NCBI GenBank assembly: GCA_031761405.1
Contig: JASEVX010000005.1
Coordinates: forward strand, 37,618,696 to 37,682,695
DNA: 64,000 bases
Reading direction: 5' to 3'
Source of the DNA: Serripes groenlandicus
Taxonomy: Eukaryota; Mollusca; Bivalvia; Cardiida; Cardiidae
Shown piece by piece: positions 32,346-44,464 of this stretch; within the stretch, counting starts at the first letter, position 1; the number at the start of each line of letters is the position of its first letter. The notes beneath the pieces were generated by a model, which saw nothing but the letters and a program-made list of their open reading frames with translations, did not search any database and had not been told where the DNA came from. The position numbers were made by a program, and so were the translations under genes.

Positions 32346-32774
32346 TGTAAGCTTAACCAGTGTTTTGCCATTTACCGACCCATCCCCTTTTTAATGCCAT
32401 GTTTTTCAACCAATCAGTATGGCTTGAACATTGTTTGTATTTTCACTTATGGAGCAATTCTTCTAAATTATCTTGAAATCAAACCAGTTCATAGAAGATT
32501 TATTAGTTTTGTATTTTTTCTCAACATTTCTGATAACGCAGCAAGTTTTGAATAGATTTGTTTTCTTTACATATTGGACAGTCTTTAAACAGGATCACCA
32601 TAAGAATATTCCTGTGAAGTTTTAGCATTTTTAGCAAATGTTTGTAATGTCACTTATGGAACAATTCTGCCAACATATCTTTAAATCAAACAATCAGTTT
32701 CAGAGATTGAGAACTTTATAGGTTGTCATTTCCCCATCTTGGGTCGGAATAATTTGAAATGTCTTGTTAGAGTG
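32346..32774. other. unassigned AT-rich region
   Basis: Two loosely similar segments contain CACTTATGGA(G/A)CAATTCT (32448 and 32652). Otherwise nothing recognised. Confidence 0.4.
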
Positions 32775-33900
32775 TCACAAAGTGAATATCTGTGCAAAAT
32801 AATTTTCAAATCGGGTTGTTCTAGTTAATGGTTTTGGTGAACCTCGGTTTGTTCTAGTTGTTGGCTTCGGTGTCCCTCGGGTTGTTCCAATTGATGGTAT
32901 CGGTGACCCTCGGTTTGTTCTAGTTGTTGGCTTCGGTGTCCCTCGGGTTGTTCCAATTGATGGTATCGGTGACCCTCGGGTTGTTCTAGTTGATTGTTTC
33001 GGTGACCCTCCTGTGTTGTTACAGTTGGGGAATTCGGTGACACCCGGGTTGTTCCAGTTGTTGGTATTTGTGACCTTTGGGTTGTTTCGGTAGGGGGTCT
33101 GATAGTTGCTCGGGGATGGGGTTCTCATGTAGTTCTCCATGTACACATCCCGTTGGTCACTCTTTCTCCTCTGTGTGTTTCTCCCGTAACGGACATTCTG
33201 CTGATCATTGTCAGTGCACCTTTGATTTCTGCTTGCTTGTTCGGTAAAGATATGTTGTTTGTCAGTTTCATTTATAGTTGAAGGCTTGATTTTCAGCACA
33301 GACTGAATTGCTTTCCTTATATGAATGCCAAGAGCTTTACCTCCATTCATGCTCAGGTGAACGTTATCATGGTAAAGGGAAACATTCATTGTTCCATTCT
33401 CAACCATTATGTCATCATTATCCAGTAAATTGGAGTCAATTCTGTTACACACTATTGGGATAATTTGGTTTGTTTTTGTGCTTACATTGTTTACAAATTT
33501 CTCTGCATTCGTATGGAGGATACTTGAAACATCAACTCTAGCAATTGGTACAGACTTTTCTTACTTTGGACATTGCTGTTTCGAGTCTTTTGGCAACATT
33601 TTCAGGGTGATAGAATCTCTTGCTGAGTTTGGTTTTCTTATTGAATCTCCAGCATTCACCACATCTGTTCTCTGTATTTAATCTATTGTTCTGGTTTGAT
33701 CCACTTGTTTGATTCACTGATGACAGGGGTTGGTTTGGCATTGATGCCATGGTGGTTTGGATACTGGTTTGGTTTTGTATTTTTATTTCAGCTAATTCTT
33801 TTAATAGACTGTTTTTAAGCTTGACATTTCAGATACTATTTGATCTCCATATCGTCTGTAACGCTCTGAATCTTAAAAGCTACAGTCTCTGAGTTCACCT
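32775..33900 (-). pseudogene. coiled-coil plus SGNH-esterase protein remnant (CR1/L2-type ORF1-like)
   Basis: The main open stretch runs on the minus strand from 33560 to 32775. It contains YHDNVHLSMNGGKALG followed by a helix ending RKAI. This matches block V of SGNH/GDSL hydrolases, with the catalytic Asp and His as D-x-x-H. The preceding residues (VDVSSILHTNAEKF) fit the region between blocks III and V. A repetitive Thr/Arg/Gly/Pro tail follows (about 32820-33010). Upstream and frameshifted, 33538-33750 reads CGECWRFNKKTKLS. Around 33780-33900 a charged, coiled-coil-like stretch is broken by stops. Block I with the catalytic Ser is not seen. ORF1 proteins of CR1/L2 LINEs can combine a coiled coil with an esterase; that assignment is inference, and a decayed host gene is the alternative. 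Confidence 0.5.
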
Positions 33901-34204
33901 GCATTTTTATAATTTGGATAACTAATTCTGATTTCTCTCTTGTGATCTGACCAATTGTGTTGTGATCTGACTAATTGTGTTTCTCAGTTAAGTGTTATCT
34001 TGCTTTGCTTTCTTATTGTTGATGACAATTCACACTTAAGTTCATCATTCCTTTCAGTATCAGTGCAATGTTAAGTCTAGTTACGTCTTTCTCGAGCTTT
34101 GCAGTTGTGTCGCCCTGCTCATTATATTTTTCACGTAATCATTTGAGAGATTTTTCAATTCTTGATTTCTTTATTTGCTTTCATGATTAATTATTTGCTT
34201 GACA

Positions 34205-34360
34205 CTTACACTGATAAAAACATTTTGAAACATAGGGGGGAAAGGGAGAAAGTGCTCAATATGAATAACTTCTCCTTATTCATATTGAGCACTTTCTTTG
34301 CACAATTTTTTCAAAATTCATCTGCTGCAAAGGCGTCTGTATATGGGAATGGCAAATTAA
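34205..34360. mobile_element. MITE-B derivative with large central palindrome
   Basis: The central inverted repeat AGTGCTCAATATGAATAA / TTATTCATATTGAGCACT is perfect over 18 bp. The right side has TCATCTGCTGCAAAGGCGT. The left end is lost. Confidence 0.7.
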
Positions 34361-36970
34361 GTCAAATTATTTTGATTTAAAGATAGTTTGAGCTGTATTC
34401 AGTTCGAATTAAAGTATTATACTAGAACATCAATACACAGGAAAAACACCCCAAACATATTAATAATAACTAAGTAGTGTTCAGTATTTGTTTCCATTCC
34501 TAAGCAGACAGATTTGTTGGCATCAAGCATGGATTGCATTTTAATTTGCAGCAGTTTTAGACTTTAGACATTAATTGTATGCTAACATTTAACTTCTATG
34601 ACCATTTCCTACAAGCAGATGATACTGTTATAATGAAATATAGATTTGGGCAATTTGTGACCGCATCCCTTCACATGATGTACATGTTCTTTGTATGATG
34701 CAGGTCTTTGGATGTTCTAGTCATATAAATATTCCATTGCTCGAGTAATTTATATGTTTGGGTTTTGACCCAGAACATTCATCCCTTTTCCTCATAGATT
34801 AAAGAACCAACATGATTCAGTGTTGATATAAACAAGAGCAGGCCATATCCTACTGGATCGGCTCAATTTAAGCTCGACTGGTAAAACTATTTTAGTCACA
34901 TACCGACATAGACTTAGATCTTACCTTATTTTAATTAAAATATAGTTTAAATCCTGTCTGAAAAGTTAATCCAGTTTTGATCACTGACATCAGGAAGGAA
35001 GGGCCTATTTGGGAATGTATAAAAAAAAAAGATATTGGGTTGTTGCGGTCTTTCTTCTCATATTATTAAAATTTAAAAACAAGCGATAAATTGTAGATAC
35101 CTGGGCAGTAGCAACTCTATCTTCGAAAGATAAACAAGAAATTGTCTCTGTCGGCCCCTCGGCTGTCTTCACTTTATAACATAATGGATGAATTCGGTAA
35201 CTTGATTACAGTGCTTTCATTAAAACACTTGTGAATAAACTATTATATAGTGAGTTGTGTTATAAAGACATTAAGTGCATTCAACTTACAAGTAAGAGAG
35301 AGTGGGAATAATTTCTTGGATAAAAGTTCTGATTTTCAGCAAATAAATAATACACGAAAACACATGAAATAATAAAGACACCTTACTTGTTTGTTTATTT
35401 CCTTCTTCAGTCTTCAATAATGTGTACCTTTTAAATAAAATAATTACTTCAATGGGGTAAAATTATTTTGTGTGTAAAGATTGACTCCAAATCATTTTTG
35501 ACAGCTGACAAAACAGATCAGCATTTCATTGTTTGTTATTAAGTTGTTAATTGAAATTATTTATCGCAAATCTGCTTGAAATGAAAAAAGATTAATGATT
35601 CGTTAGGAGGCTTACAACTTACAAGTTGTCAAGTGTAAACATTGTGGTTGATAGCGACTTTGACTTGTTGGCGGTGTTGACCCTCGAGCTCGGCATTAAT
35701 GCCGTTTGTGGTTGATAGCGTACGATATTCTCGTCGTTTTGTTGGGAGTCATTGTAGCCTGCGCTGTTGATAGACTCGAGTAACATTGCTAGTGGTGTAA
35801 TATCTGATCAAGATGATATTCGTTTGTCCTTTCAAAGATCCGCGACAATTTAAAACTATTACAGCAATACGAAAAATAAAAAAAATGAAGTGAGAACTTA
35901 CTTTTTTCATACGATAGTGTTACCCGGATATTCCAGACTGAAAGTCAGCCTGGTTATCACAAACAAGTCGCGAGATTCATTATATATCGCTGACGAAAAA
36001 CAGTCTGTACGCTTTAAATAGCTTGCGAAAATGCGGATTCAGACCATCTTGTTGATTTCAAAGGAGGATAACGCTTACAATAAATGCTTATTTCAGACTA
36101 CCTAGTTGAGATCAAAGGGGGATAAGGACGTTTTAACAATTTCCGACATAAAGCAAATGTTTTAAAATGCATCTGAAAATGGGAAAACGGGAAAGTGGAT
36201 TAATGTAGACTGACAGTACAGGTTCTATATCGGAACTGTTCGTATGCACATGCTCACCCTAGTCTTTACAACTTACGAGATCTTCATTGCTTTACGCGGA
36301 AAATAAATAATAATACTATATTGGTGTATCCACACAGTCTCATCGGAATAAAGGCCTTCACAGTTCGCCGATACGTTACTTCAATACAAAAACAACCCAA
36401 AAGTGTAGCTGCACCAGTTTTACATCAAGGTGACATAAAATGATGCCAAACAGCAGAGTCAATAATACTCTGATGGCAGATGCTGCTGATAAAAATCAAA
36501 GCACTTAAAGTGCTGGCATCAAGGGGCTTACTGCAGATCACGGAAAACATTAGGACAAGGATTTACCGATCTTTTTTGTTATCACATACACTTCACCAGA
36601 AGACCTTATTTTGTCCGTTTATTGAATAATATTTTAGTTGAATGCACAATATTGTATACACAGAATGAGGGTCTATTTCAAAAATCGATGCATTAATCAC
36701 ATTGCATGCTATATCAAAATCAAAAGAACGCTGCATAACAATGAAAACTATATTGAAATTCCAATAAAAATATCAAAACAAAAAATAAACAATCTGTATC
36801 TACATTTTCTGGTTACTAAAAACAAAAAATGTTTTACCTTGTTTGAAATAACTTATATAATACTTTTAAAACTAACATGATTCATTTTATAAACAAAAGA
36901 ATATTTACACCGTGCTATAAAAGAACAATAAAGAATGTTCCAAGCCTGGATATGACTTGACAGTAAACTA
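34361..36970. other. 2.6 kb without recognised gene
   Basis: AT-rich. TGTGGTTGATAGCG occurs twice (about 35642 and 35708) beside GC-richer sequence. A possible MITE-B remnant (TTCCGACATAAAGCAAATG, GGGAAAACGGGAAAG) lies near 36140-36195. Short open frames have no family features. Confidence 0.4.
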
Positions 36971-39489
36971 CGTTAATAACAAACTAGAACTATCACTGAT
37001 TGTGATTAATACCCCCGAACGCCGCCCTGATAGGAAAAGTAATGAAATATTAAGAATCCCCACCTTAAATTACATCTTGTAGTGTTAAAGATCAAAAATA
37101 AGAAAGGGCAATGAAAGTTATTCTACAGATAAGACAAAGTAACAAAGGGTGTAACTCTGTAATTATCTAAAATAGAGTTATGGTTCTTGTACACTGCACT
37201 CTCTCTCAATGTGTTGTATCATCGTATGAAGTTTTATTACATTTCATCTTGTACTTTTGAAGTTAATCTACGCACACAAAAGGGTAATAAAGGGGAATAA
37301 CTCTGTAATCAGCTACATTGGAGTTATGGTTCTTGTATACTGTACTTCCTCTCCATGTGCCATCGTATGAAGTTTTATTAGATTCCATCTTGTAGTTTTA
37401 AAGTTATTCTACGCACAAGAAAAAGTAACAAAGGGCAATAACTCTGTAATTAGATAAATTAGAGTTATGGTTCCTGTACACTGCACTTCCACTCAATGTG
37501 TTGTATCATCGTATGAAGTTTTATTAAATTCCATCTTGTAGTTTTAAAGTTATTCTACACACAAGAAAAAGTAAGAAATGGCAATAACTATGTAATTAGC
37601 TAAATAAGGGTTATCGTTCTTCTACACTGCATTTCCTGTCATTGTGCTATACCATTGTATAAAGTTTTTTCAGATTCCATGCCGTACTTATTAGGTTATT
37701 CTCCGGACAAGAAAAAGTAACAAATGGCAATAACTCTGTAATTAGCTAAATTAGAGTTATGGTTTTTTGTGCACTGCACTTCCTCTCAATGTATTGTATC
37801 ATCGTACAAAGGGCAATAACTCTGTAATAAGGTAAAATATAGTTATGGTTCCTGTACTCTGCACTTTCTCTTAATGTGTTGTTTCATAGAATGAAGTTTT
37901 ATTAAATTCCATCTTGAAGTTTTAAAATTATTCTCCGGACAAAAAAAAAGTAACAAAGGGCAATAACTCTGTTATTAGTTAAATAAGAGTTATGGATCGT
38001 GTACACTACACTTCCTCTCAAGGTATTGTAACATCATAAGAAGTTTTATTAAATTCCTTTTTGTAGTTTTAAAGTTATTTTACGCACAAGAAAAAGGGAT
38101 ATAACTCTGTAATTTGCTAAATTATAGTTATGGTTACTGTACACTGCACTTTCTCTCAATGTGTTGTATCATCGTATAAAGTTATATTAAATTCCATCTT
38201 GTAGTTTTAAAGTTATTCTCTGGACAAGAAAAAGTAACTAAGGACAATAACTCTGTTATTAGCTAAATAAGAGTTATGTTTTTTATACACTGCACTTCCT
38301 GTCATTCTGGTCTACCATTGTATGAAGTTTTATTCGATTCCATCTCGTAGTTATTAAGTTATTCTCCAGTCAAGAAAAAGTAAAAAAGGGCAATAACTCT
38401 GTGATGAGGTAAAATAGAGTTATGGTTCCTGTACAATGCACTTCCTCTCAATATGTTGTTTCATGGTATGAAGTTTTATTAAATTACATATTGTAGTTTT
38501 AAAGTTATTCTCTGGACAAGAAAAAAGTAAGAAAGGGCAATGAAAGTTATTCTACGGACAAGAAAAGGTAACAAAGAGCAATAACACTGTATTTAGCTAT
38601 ATAACTGTTATGGTTATTGTACACTGCACTTCCTCTCATTGTGCTCTACCATTGTATGAAGTTTTATTAGATTCCATCCAGTAGTAATTAAATAATTCCC
38701 CGGACAAGAAAAAGTAACAAAGAGCAATAACTATGTAATTAGGTAAAATAGAGTTGTGGTTCCTGTACACTGCACTTCCACTCAATGTGTTGTATCATCG
38801 TATGAAGTTTTATTAAATTTCATCTTGTAGTTTTAAAGTAATTCTACGCACAAGAAAAAGTATGAAAGGGTAATAACTCTGTAATTAGCTAAATAAGAGT
38901 AATGGTTCTTATACACTGCACTTCCTCTCATTGTGCTCTACCATTGTATGAAATTTATCAAATTCAATCCCGTAGTTATTAGGTTATTCTCCGGACAAGA
39001 AAAAGTAACAAAGGGCAATAACTCTGTAATTAGCTAAATTAGAGTTATGTTTTTTTGTGCACTGCACTTCCTCTCAATGTGTTGTATCATCGTATGAAGA
39101 TTTATTAAATTCCATCTTGTAGTTTTAAAGTTATTCTACGCAAAAGAAAAAGTAACAAAGGGATATAACTCTGTAATTAGCTAAATTAGAGTTATGGTTC
39201 TTGTACACTGCACTTCCACTCATTGTACTCTACCAGTGTATGAAGTTTTATTAGATTCCATCTAGTAGTTATAAGCTATTCTCCTGACAAGAAAAGTAAC
39301 AAAGGGCAATAACTCTGTTATTAGGTAAAATATGGTTGTGGTTCCTGTACACTGCACTTTCTCTCAATAGGGTGTATCATCTTATGAAGTTTGATTAAAT
39401 TCCATCTTGTAGTTTTAAAGTTATTCTCCGGACAAGAAAAAGAAGCAAAGGGCAATAATTCTGTAATTAGCTAAATTATAGTAATGTTT

Positions 39490-40785
39490 TTTGGGATAGG
39501 GGCGTCACGCCACTATCTCATTGCTAGCCTGCTTTCGAAAAGTCGAATAACGGCTGCAACCACAGTCCACAATTGAATTCCTACGCCAAAATCGAGCTTT
39601 GATTGGTTATAATCTGCCTTTCAATGATTTCATTGGTTCGACCGAATCACAAAAAAAAAACTCCGCTTGCATTAATTAATGAGACAAAATAGTTCCAACG
39701 CGTAAAACACAATCTGAACTATGATTGACCTCAATGTCAGTGGTGTTAGGTAACGTCGACCGTGCTGTGACCCCATTAGTTTACAACTGTCGACTTATAT
39801 AGAGAAATGTGCAAATGACTGTAAATAAAATTATTGAAAGGAGTTGAAACCATTGTGGCAAAAGTAGAAATTGCCTACAATAAGCAATTTCTCCTTTTGT
39901 CACAATGTTTTCGATTGTCGTCTGCTGCACATGAGTCTGTAACCGTCTGTATGACCTACAGATTTACAGTGCACCATTACCATAACTTGAGCATGCTGCG
40001 TTTGGAAGGTGTATATTTTTGTCTTTCCATGTTCTCACTTATTATATGACTTTCAAATGCAACACATGTGTTCCGTGAAATGCCCGTGTTCGTTAATGAG
40101 TGCTTCCCCAAGCTGTGTACTTTGTCCGGAGCGACTGACTGTCTGTCCGTCTTTGTGTTTATCCATCCGTCCGTCTGTCCGTTACGGTTTGCATTAATGG
40201 GTCAAAACTTTGTTTCTGTTTCGAGGATCCATTTCAAAGTCGTCACACGTATACATTGGGATAAGGAGATCGATCCAATATTTTGAACACAAATCTGATC
40301 TGGTTTTTTAGGTGTAAACTCATTTTTTCATTTCTTCGGTTATTGTCTCAATAGACGTCAAATGTATTAATTTAAGACTTGGTGTATAGGGAACTCAGAG
40401 CTACAGATGTGCAGTGCAAAAAGAAACATAACTCTATCATGCTTTCGATTTCTTTCATTTATCAACATGATTACAAGAGTACAATATACATTGTGGTTCT
40501 TTAGTGATTTCTGAACTGGAAATATTTTAATTAAGGGTCGCGTCTCTTTTTTTTTTCAATCTTTTGTCCTTCCTGATTTTTTTTTTTTTATGTATACAAG
40601 AAAAGGGTCAAACTTTGATACATAAGGTATATGTTATTGGCAGGCAGTATGTGTTGCTTCACACATTTTTGGTTTGATTTGTTTTAAAGTTCATTGTTTA
40701 TTGTTTCAACAATGTTTGTCCATATTACCTATGCCATATATTTTCAACTTACATATGCCCCTATACCCTTAGCGCTTTCAGCGCT
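39490..40785. other. 1.3-kb insertion in the ~150-bp repeat array
   Basis: One array unit is split between ...AGTAATGTTTTTT and ATTATACACTGCACTCC.... The inserted DNA begins GGGATAGGGGCGTCACGCC and ends with GCCCCTATACCCTTAGCGC. The GGGATAGGGGC and GCCCCTATACCC stretches are roughly inverse, suggesting terminal inverted repeats. It contains a MITE-B copy (about 39835-39950, CAATTTCTCCTTTTGTCACA and GTCGTCTGCTGCACATG) and a GTCTGTCCGTC tract near 40138. No coding sequence. Confidence 0.55.
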
Positions 40786-41739
40786 TTAATTATACACTGC
40801 ACTCCTTTATTGTGATCTACCATTGTATACAGTTGTATTAGATTCCATCTCGTAGTTATTAAGTTATTCTCAGGACCAGAAAAAGTAACAAAGGGCAATA
40901 ACTATGTAATTAGGTAAAGTATAGTTGTGATTCCTGTAGAATGCACTTTCTCTCAATGGGTTTTATCATCGTATGAAGATTTATTAAATTCCATAACTAT
41001 GTCATTAGCTTAAGTTATTCTACGGACAAGAAAATGTAACAAAGGGCAATCATTCTGTAATAAGCTAAATTACTATTATGGTTCTTGTACACTGCACCTC
41101 CTCTCATTGTGCTCTACCATTGTATGAAGTTTTATTAGATTCCATCTAGTAGTTATTAAGTTATTCCCCGAACAAGAAAAAGTAACAAAGGGTAATAACT
41201 CTGTAATTCGGTACAATATAGTTACGGTTCCTGTACACTGCACTTCCTCACTATGTGTTGTTTCATCGTAGCAAGTTTTATTAAATTCCATCCTGAAGTT
41301 TTAAAGTTATTCTCCGGTCAAGATTCTACGGACAAGAAAAAATGACAAAGGGCAATAGCTATGTCATTAGCTAAATGAGAGTTATGGTTCTTGTACACTG
41401 CACTTCATCTCATTATGCTCTACCAATGTATGAAGTTTAATAGATTCCATCTAGTAATTATTAAGTAATTCTCCGGACAAGAAAAAGTAACAAAGGGCAA
41501 AAACTCTGTAATAAGCTTAAGTGGAGTTATGGTTTCTGTGTACACTGCGATTCGTGTCAATGTGTTGTATCATCGTATGAAGTTTTAATAAATTCCATCC
41601 AGTAGTTTTAAAGTTGAGGTCTGGAAAAGGAAAATTACAACAGACCAACCGACCGACCAACCGACCGACCAACCGACCGACCAACCACAGGGTGACTGCA
41701 ATATACCCCCTCTAAACTTCGTTCGGGTGGGGGGTGTGT

Positions 41740-41764
41740 GGGGGGGGGGGGGGGGGGGGGGGGG
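41740..41764. repeat. homopolymer of 25 G
   Basis: A run of G directly at the 3' end of the Helitron-like element, preceded by GGGGTGTGT. Its length is probably unreliable in the assembly. Confidence 0.9.
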
Positions 41765-42059
41765 TTAATAATACAACATTTAGGGTCAGTCTTGCATGGC
41801 TTTATACAGTTGCAGCTGCCTCAAAACAACTGAACATGTTATTTTTCCATAACGAAGGTGACCAAAAACATGCCGTGCTTTTTATTCTTTCAAATTCTCA
41901 ATAAGTGTGAATATCCAATGAGCAGGTTGTAGAAGTTGTTGATCCGAAGGCACTTATAGATCGGTCGGTGTTACTTTTTACTCTGTAGTGTTTTTCACGA
42001 TGCACCATTTCTATCGATATTGTTAACGTCCTAGCGATTTGCACCACGATGCGAATGAA

Positions 42060-43190
42060 TTTTGAAATTATAAACATAAGGGCCGTGTTGTGTATGTTTA
42101 CAACATTAAATGAAGGAACAACTATATAGCTTAGTAGAATATTTAATACTTTAGGTCAAAGGGAAGTAAATCATTTTCCATAGGCGACCATTATAGCATT
42201 ATGGGTTATAGTTCGTTACTAGCAAATGGATTAACACATATACCTGTATCAAACTAAAGTTCATTCTTAGAACTACCAGAAAAGCAAAACAAACTCACAT
42301 GTTCACCGTTTCTTGAAAGATCTAGGAGGTCGAATCAAAGGTCACCCTTATCCCGCACTGAATTTTACTTTCAATTTCAGAAAATACAGCATGTTCTGAA
42401 AATGCCTATTAGAGTGTCAACATAGCTAGAAGCAAACACTATTTTGGTTATATATCAGTCAGAGGTTATTCAACTTTATGAAAATCACTTTCAACTTTCA
42501 ACAAAATCATTATTGTCCAATGGGAGCCAACATCAGTCTTGTATATTCATCTGAAATTCCCTGGACAAAATTGTCTGCCCGGCAAGCCGATCCGATTTAC
42601 TTCCCTTTGACCTACAAAGATTAACATGAAATGCATACGTTAAATAGATAGATGTTACACTAAGAGGCGTGGCTGTGAGTGGATACACTTTCATTCATGA
42701 GTTAATTAGTTAAGACAATATACACAGCACTCTCCCCTTTCGAATTTAAGTCATAAATTCAAATTAAATTTTGAAACCGCAATCATAATACACTTGATGA
42801 AAGTATGAACATACTCCTTTAATGTGTTCCGTGAATGCATTAGTCATTAAGTTCCAAAGTCCACGATGACCCCAATTAAAATAATCATTATCATTCAAAG
42901 CGGTACAAAATCCAACCCTCGTCGCGAAATTGTTGTGTATGTGTACAACATTAAATGAAGGAAAAACAATATAGCTTATCAGAATATTTAATACTACAAA
43001 GATATGAAATACACGGGTTATATAGAAATATGATACACTAGCTAAGAGGCTTGGCTTTGAGTGGATACACTTTCATTCATAAGTTAATTAGTTAAGACAA
43101 TATACACAGCACTCTCCCCTTTCGAATTTAAGTCATCAATTCAATTTAAATCTAAAAATCGCAATCATAATTACATACTGCTTTAATTTG
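42060..43190. repeat. direct duplication, one copy carrying MITE-D
   Basis: 42075-42150 plus 42613-42800 matches 42935-43170: ACAACATTAAATGAAGG, AGAATATTTAATAC, GTGGATACACTTTCATTCAT, AGTTAATTAGTTAAGACAAT and CACAGCACTCTCCCCTTTCG. The second copy lacks MITE-D and preserves the empty target. Confidence 0.9.
42154..42612. mobile_element. MITE-D copy 1 (459 bp)
   Basis: The termini are GGTCAAAGGGAAGTAAATC and GATTTACTTCCCTTTGACC, a 19-bp perfect inverted repeat flanked by TA on each side. The undisturbed paralogous site (ATACTACAAAG, 42992-43000) contains a single TA, so TA is the target duplication. A second copy in the opposite orientation is at 59838-60297. Non-coding. TA targeting fits Tc1/mariner-type mobilisation, an inference. 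Confidence 0.9.
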
Positions 43191-43199
43191 TTCGGTGTG

Positions 43200-43690
43200 T
43201 GAATGACACATGTAGAAAGTTTGCACATACTGCTTTAATTTGTCCATGCATGTCGCACGTGATCAAGTCATGTTACATTTTATTTTGTAATTCATATATT
43301 TTAACATAAAATTTCTTTCGAGATCTTTCTTGTGGGTAAGTGATGTCGAATCAAATCCATTTTTCGGCTGATATGCAAACCGCATTTTGATTTGTTGGCG
43401 CTTCGAAGGTACAACATGGGTATAAGCTGGCAACAGTCCATTCGTTTTATATTAAACAGATCATCCACTTTCATTGAAATTATATATATATACGATCTGC
43501 AACAACCAAGATATCTCTCTGAACCCTGTTGGTGTTCAGAAACGGAGAGCTGATATAGAAAGACAGATGTGAAGTAAGTAATGCCGATATTGTAAAAGGA
43601 CTAGTCTAGATTCCAGTCTCAAAACGATGAGTGTCTTCGGATTTCGCCTACTAAAGCAATGGACTCTTATGAGTCCCTTGCTAAAAACCA
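43200..43690. other. unassigned region
   Basis: No gene recognised. GCACATACTGCTTTAATTTG-like sequence is locally repeated near 43175-43240. Confidence 0.4.
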
Positions 43691-43699
43691 CTTATTTTT

Positions 43700-43905
43700 A
43701 ACCATTTACCACATGCAGGTACACGTTGACATGCCATCTGCAGACGACATTTGAACAGAAATATATATATATATATAGATATATTTGCCACAATGCTTTC
43801 AATTTCAATTTTCAAATTTCAATGATAGAGGTTTTCCATAATTTTGCCTAGATCTACAGGTTTTCAAGTTGTCAGATGAATGTGTTGTATGTGCGAGGGT
43901 TAATC
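43700..43905. mobile_element. MITE-B copy, degraded
   Basis: Left part ATTTACCACATGCAGGTAC and CATCTGCAGACGACATTTGA. Right part TGCCACAATGCTTTCAA and GTATGTGCGAGGGTTAA. An (AT)n run interrupts it near 43765. Confidence 0.7.
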
Positions 43906-43994
43906 TATAAACTGTGTGATTTCGGAACGTGGTCCTTTATAAATTATTTTCTATCCGATTTTGGCTAACTCAAGGAGGGCATTAACTGATGACA

Positions 43995-44150
43995 AGACAC
44001 GGTTGATTGATTGTTTTGTGTTTAACGCCGCTTTAAACAATATTTCAATTATATCACGGTGTTTCCTGGGTAAGTTACACTCCACTACTTTACAGTAAGT
44101 TATACTGGTCCATTTTAATATACTGACACCAGCCAGTCAGTCGTAATGCT
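43995..44150 (-). mobile_element. SINE 3' body fragment
   Basis: The plus strand shows GTTTAACGCCGCTTTAAACA, ATTTCAATTATATCACGGTG, TTTCCTGGGTAAGTTACAC and TAATATACTGACACCAGCC. This is the inverse of the 3' module of the SINE family. The tRNA-like head is absent. Confidence 0.75.
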
Positions 44151-44374
44151 AGCTCCGCAACCCTGTGTCATAGAACTAGAGCTACATGTTTTACGTAAAC
44201 GCTGATAACATTGTACCTAAAATGGTTTGAATCTACATTTAATGTTGGCCCGTTGAAGAGCATCCTCGTTACCCAAGCTACTGTACATACACTATTGGTA
44301 TGAATAACCGGGGTACCGAGGATGGTTGCATTGCTCATAGATCTCATCTCGTTATGCCATAATTCGCTCCAATA

Positions 44375-44407
44375 TGACGTCAGACCTGACGTAATTTGAT
44401 GACGTCA
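44375..44407 (+). promoter_or_regulatory. cluster of three CRE/ATF sites, candidate promoter
   Basis: TGACGTCA at 44375-44382, TGACGTAA at 44387-44394 and TGACGTCA at 44400-44407 begin 12 and 13 bp apart, close to one helical turn. CREB/ATF proteins bind this octamer. About 55 bp downstream is a GTAAGT donor with no open frame, as expected for a non-coding first exon. The PLAC8-family gene lies downstream on the same strand, but the link is inference. No TATA box is evident. Confidence 0.45.
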
Positions 44408-44419
44408 TCTTTGTTTGTC

Positions 44420-44460
44420 GAAGGAAAAGATTACACTTTTCATTTTCAACTGAACTGCAC
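44420..44460 (+). other. possible 5' non-coding exon
   Basis: Sequence ending TCAACTGAACTGCAC directly before GTAAGTAAAT (donor at 44461). The start is unknown. If spliced to the acceptor TTTCAG at 50451-50456, it would supply the leader of the PLAC8-family gene. A second GTAAGTAAA donor-like site at 46081 follows GCAGGTGCGC and could be an alternative. Confidence 0.3.
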
Positions 44461-44464
44461 GTAA

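Larger units (their letters stand above)
36975..41765. mobile_element. Helitron-like non-autonomous element with ~150-bp internal tandem repeats
   Basis: The 5' end region has ACTATCACTGATTGTGATTA and ACCCCCGAACG (37011-37021). The 3' region has a (CGACCAAC)n microsatellite, ACAGGGTGACTGCAATATAC and CGTTCGGGTGGGG (about 41720). The last is an inverse match of the 5' ACCCCCGAACG, giving subterminal inverted repeats. Between them about 20 degenerate units share AAAAAGTAACAAAGGGCAAT, AACTCTGTAATTAGCTAAAT and TGTACACTGCACTTCCTCTC. The array is interrupted by foreign DNA at about 39490-40785. No RepHel coding region. The Helitron/HINE label is inferred from structure. Confidence 0.7.

Noticed and set aside
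41735..41764. G-quadruplex regulatory element
   Set aside because: A single G homopolymer at a transposon end is more simply explained by slippage or sequencing error.
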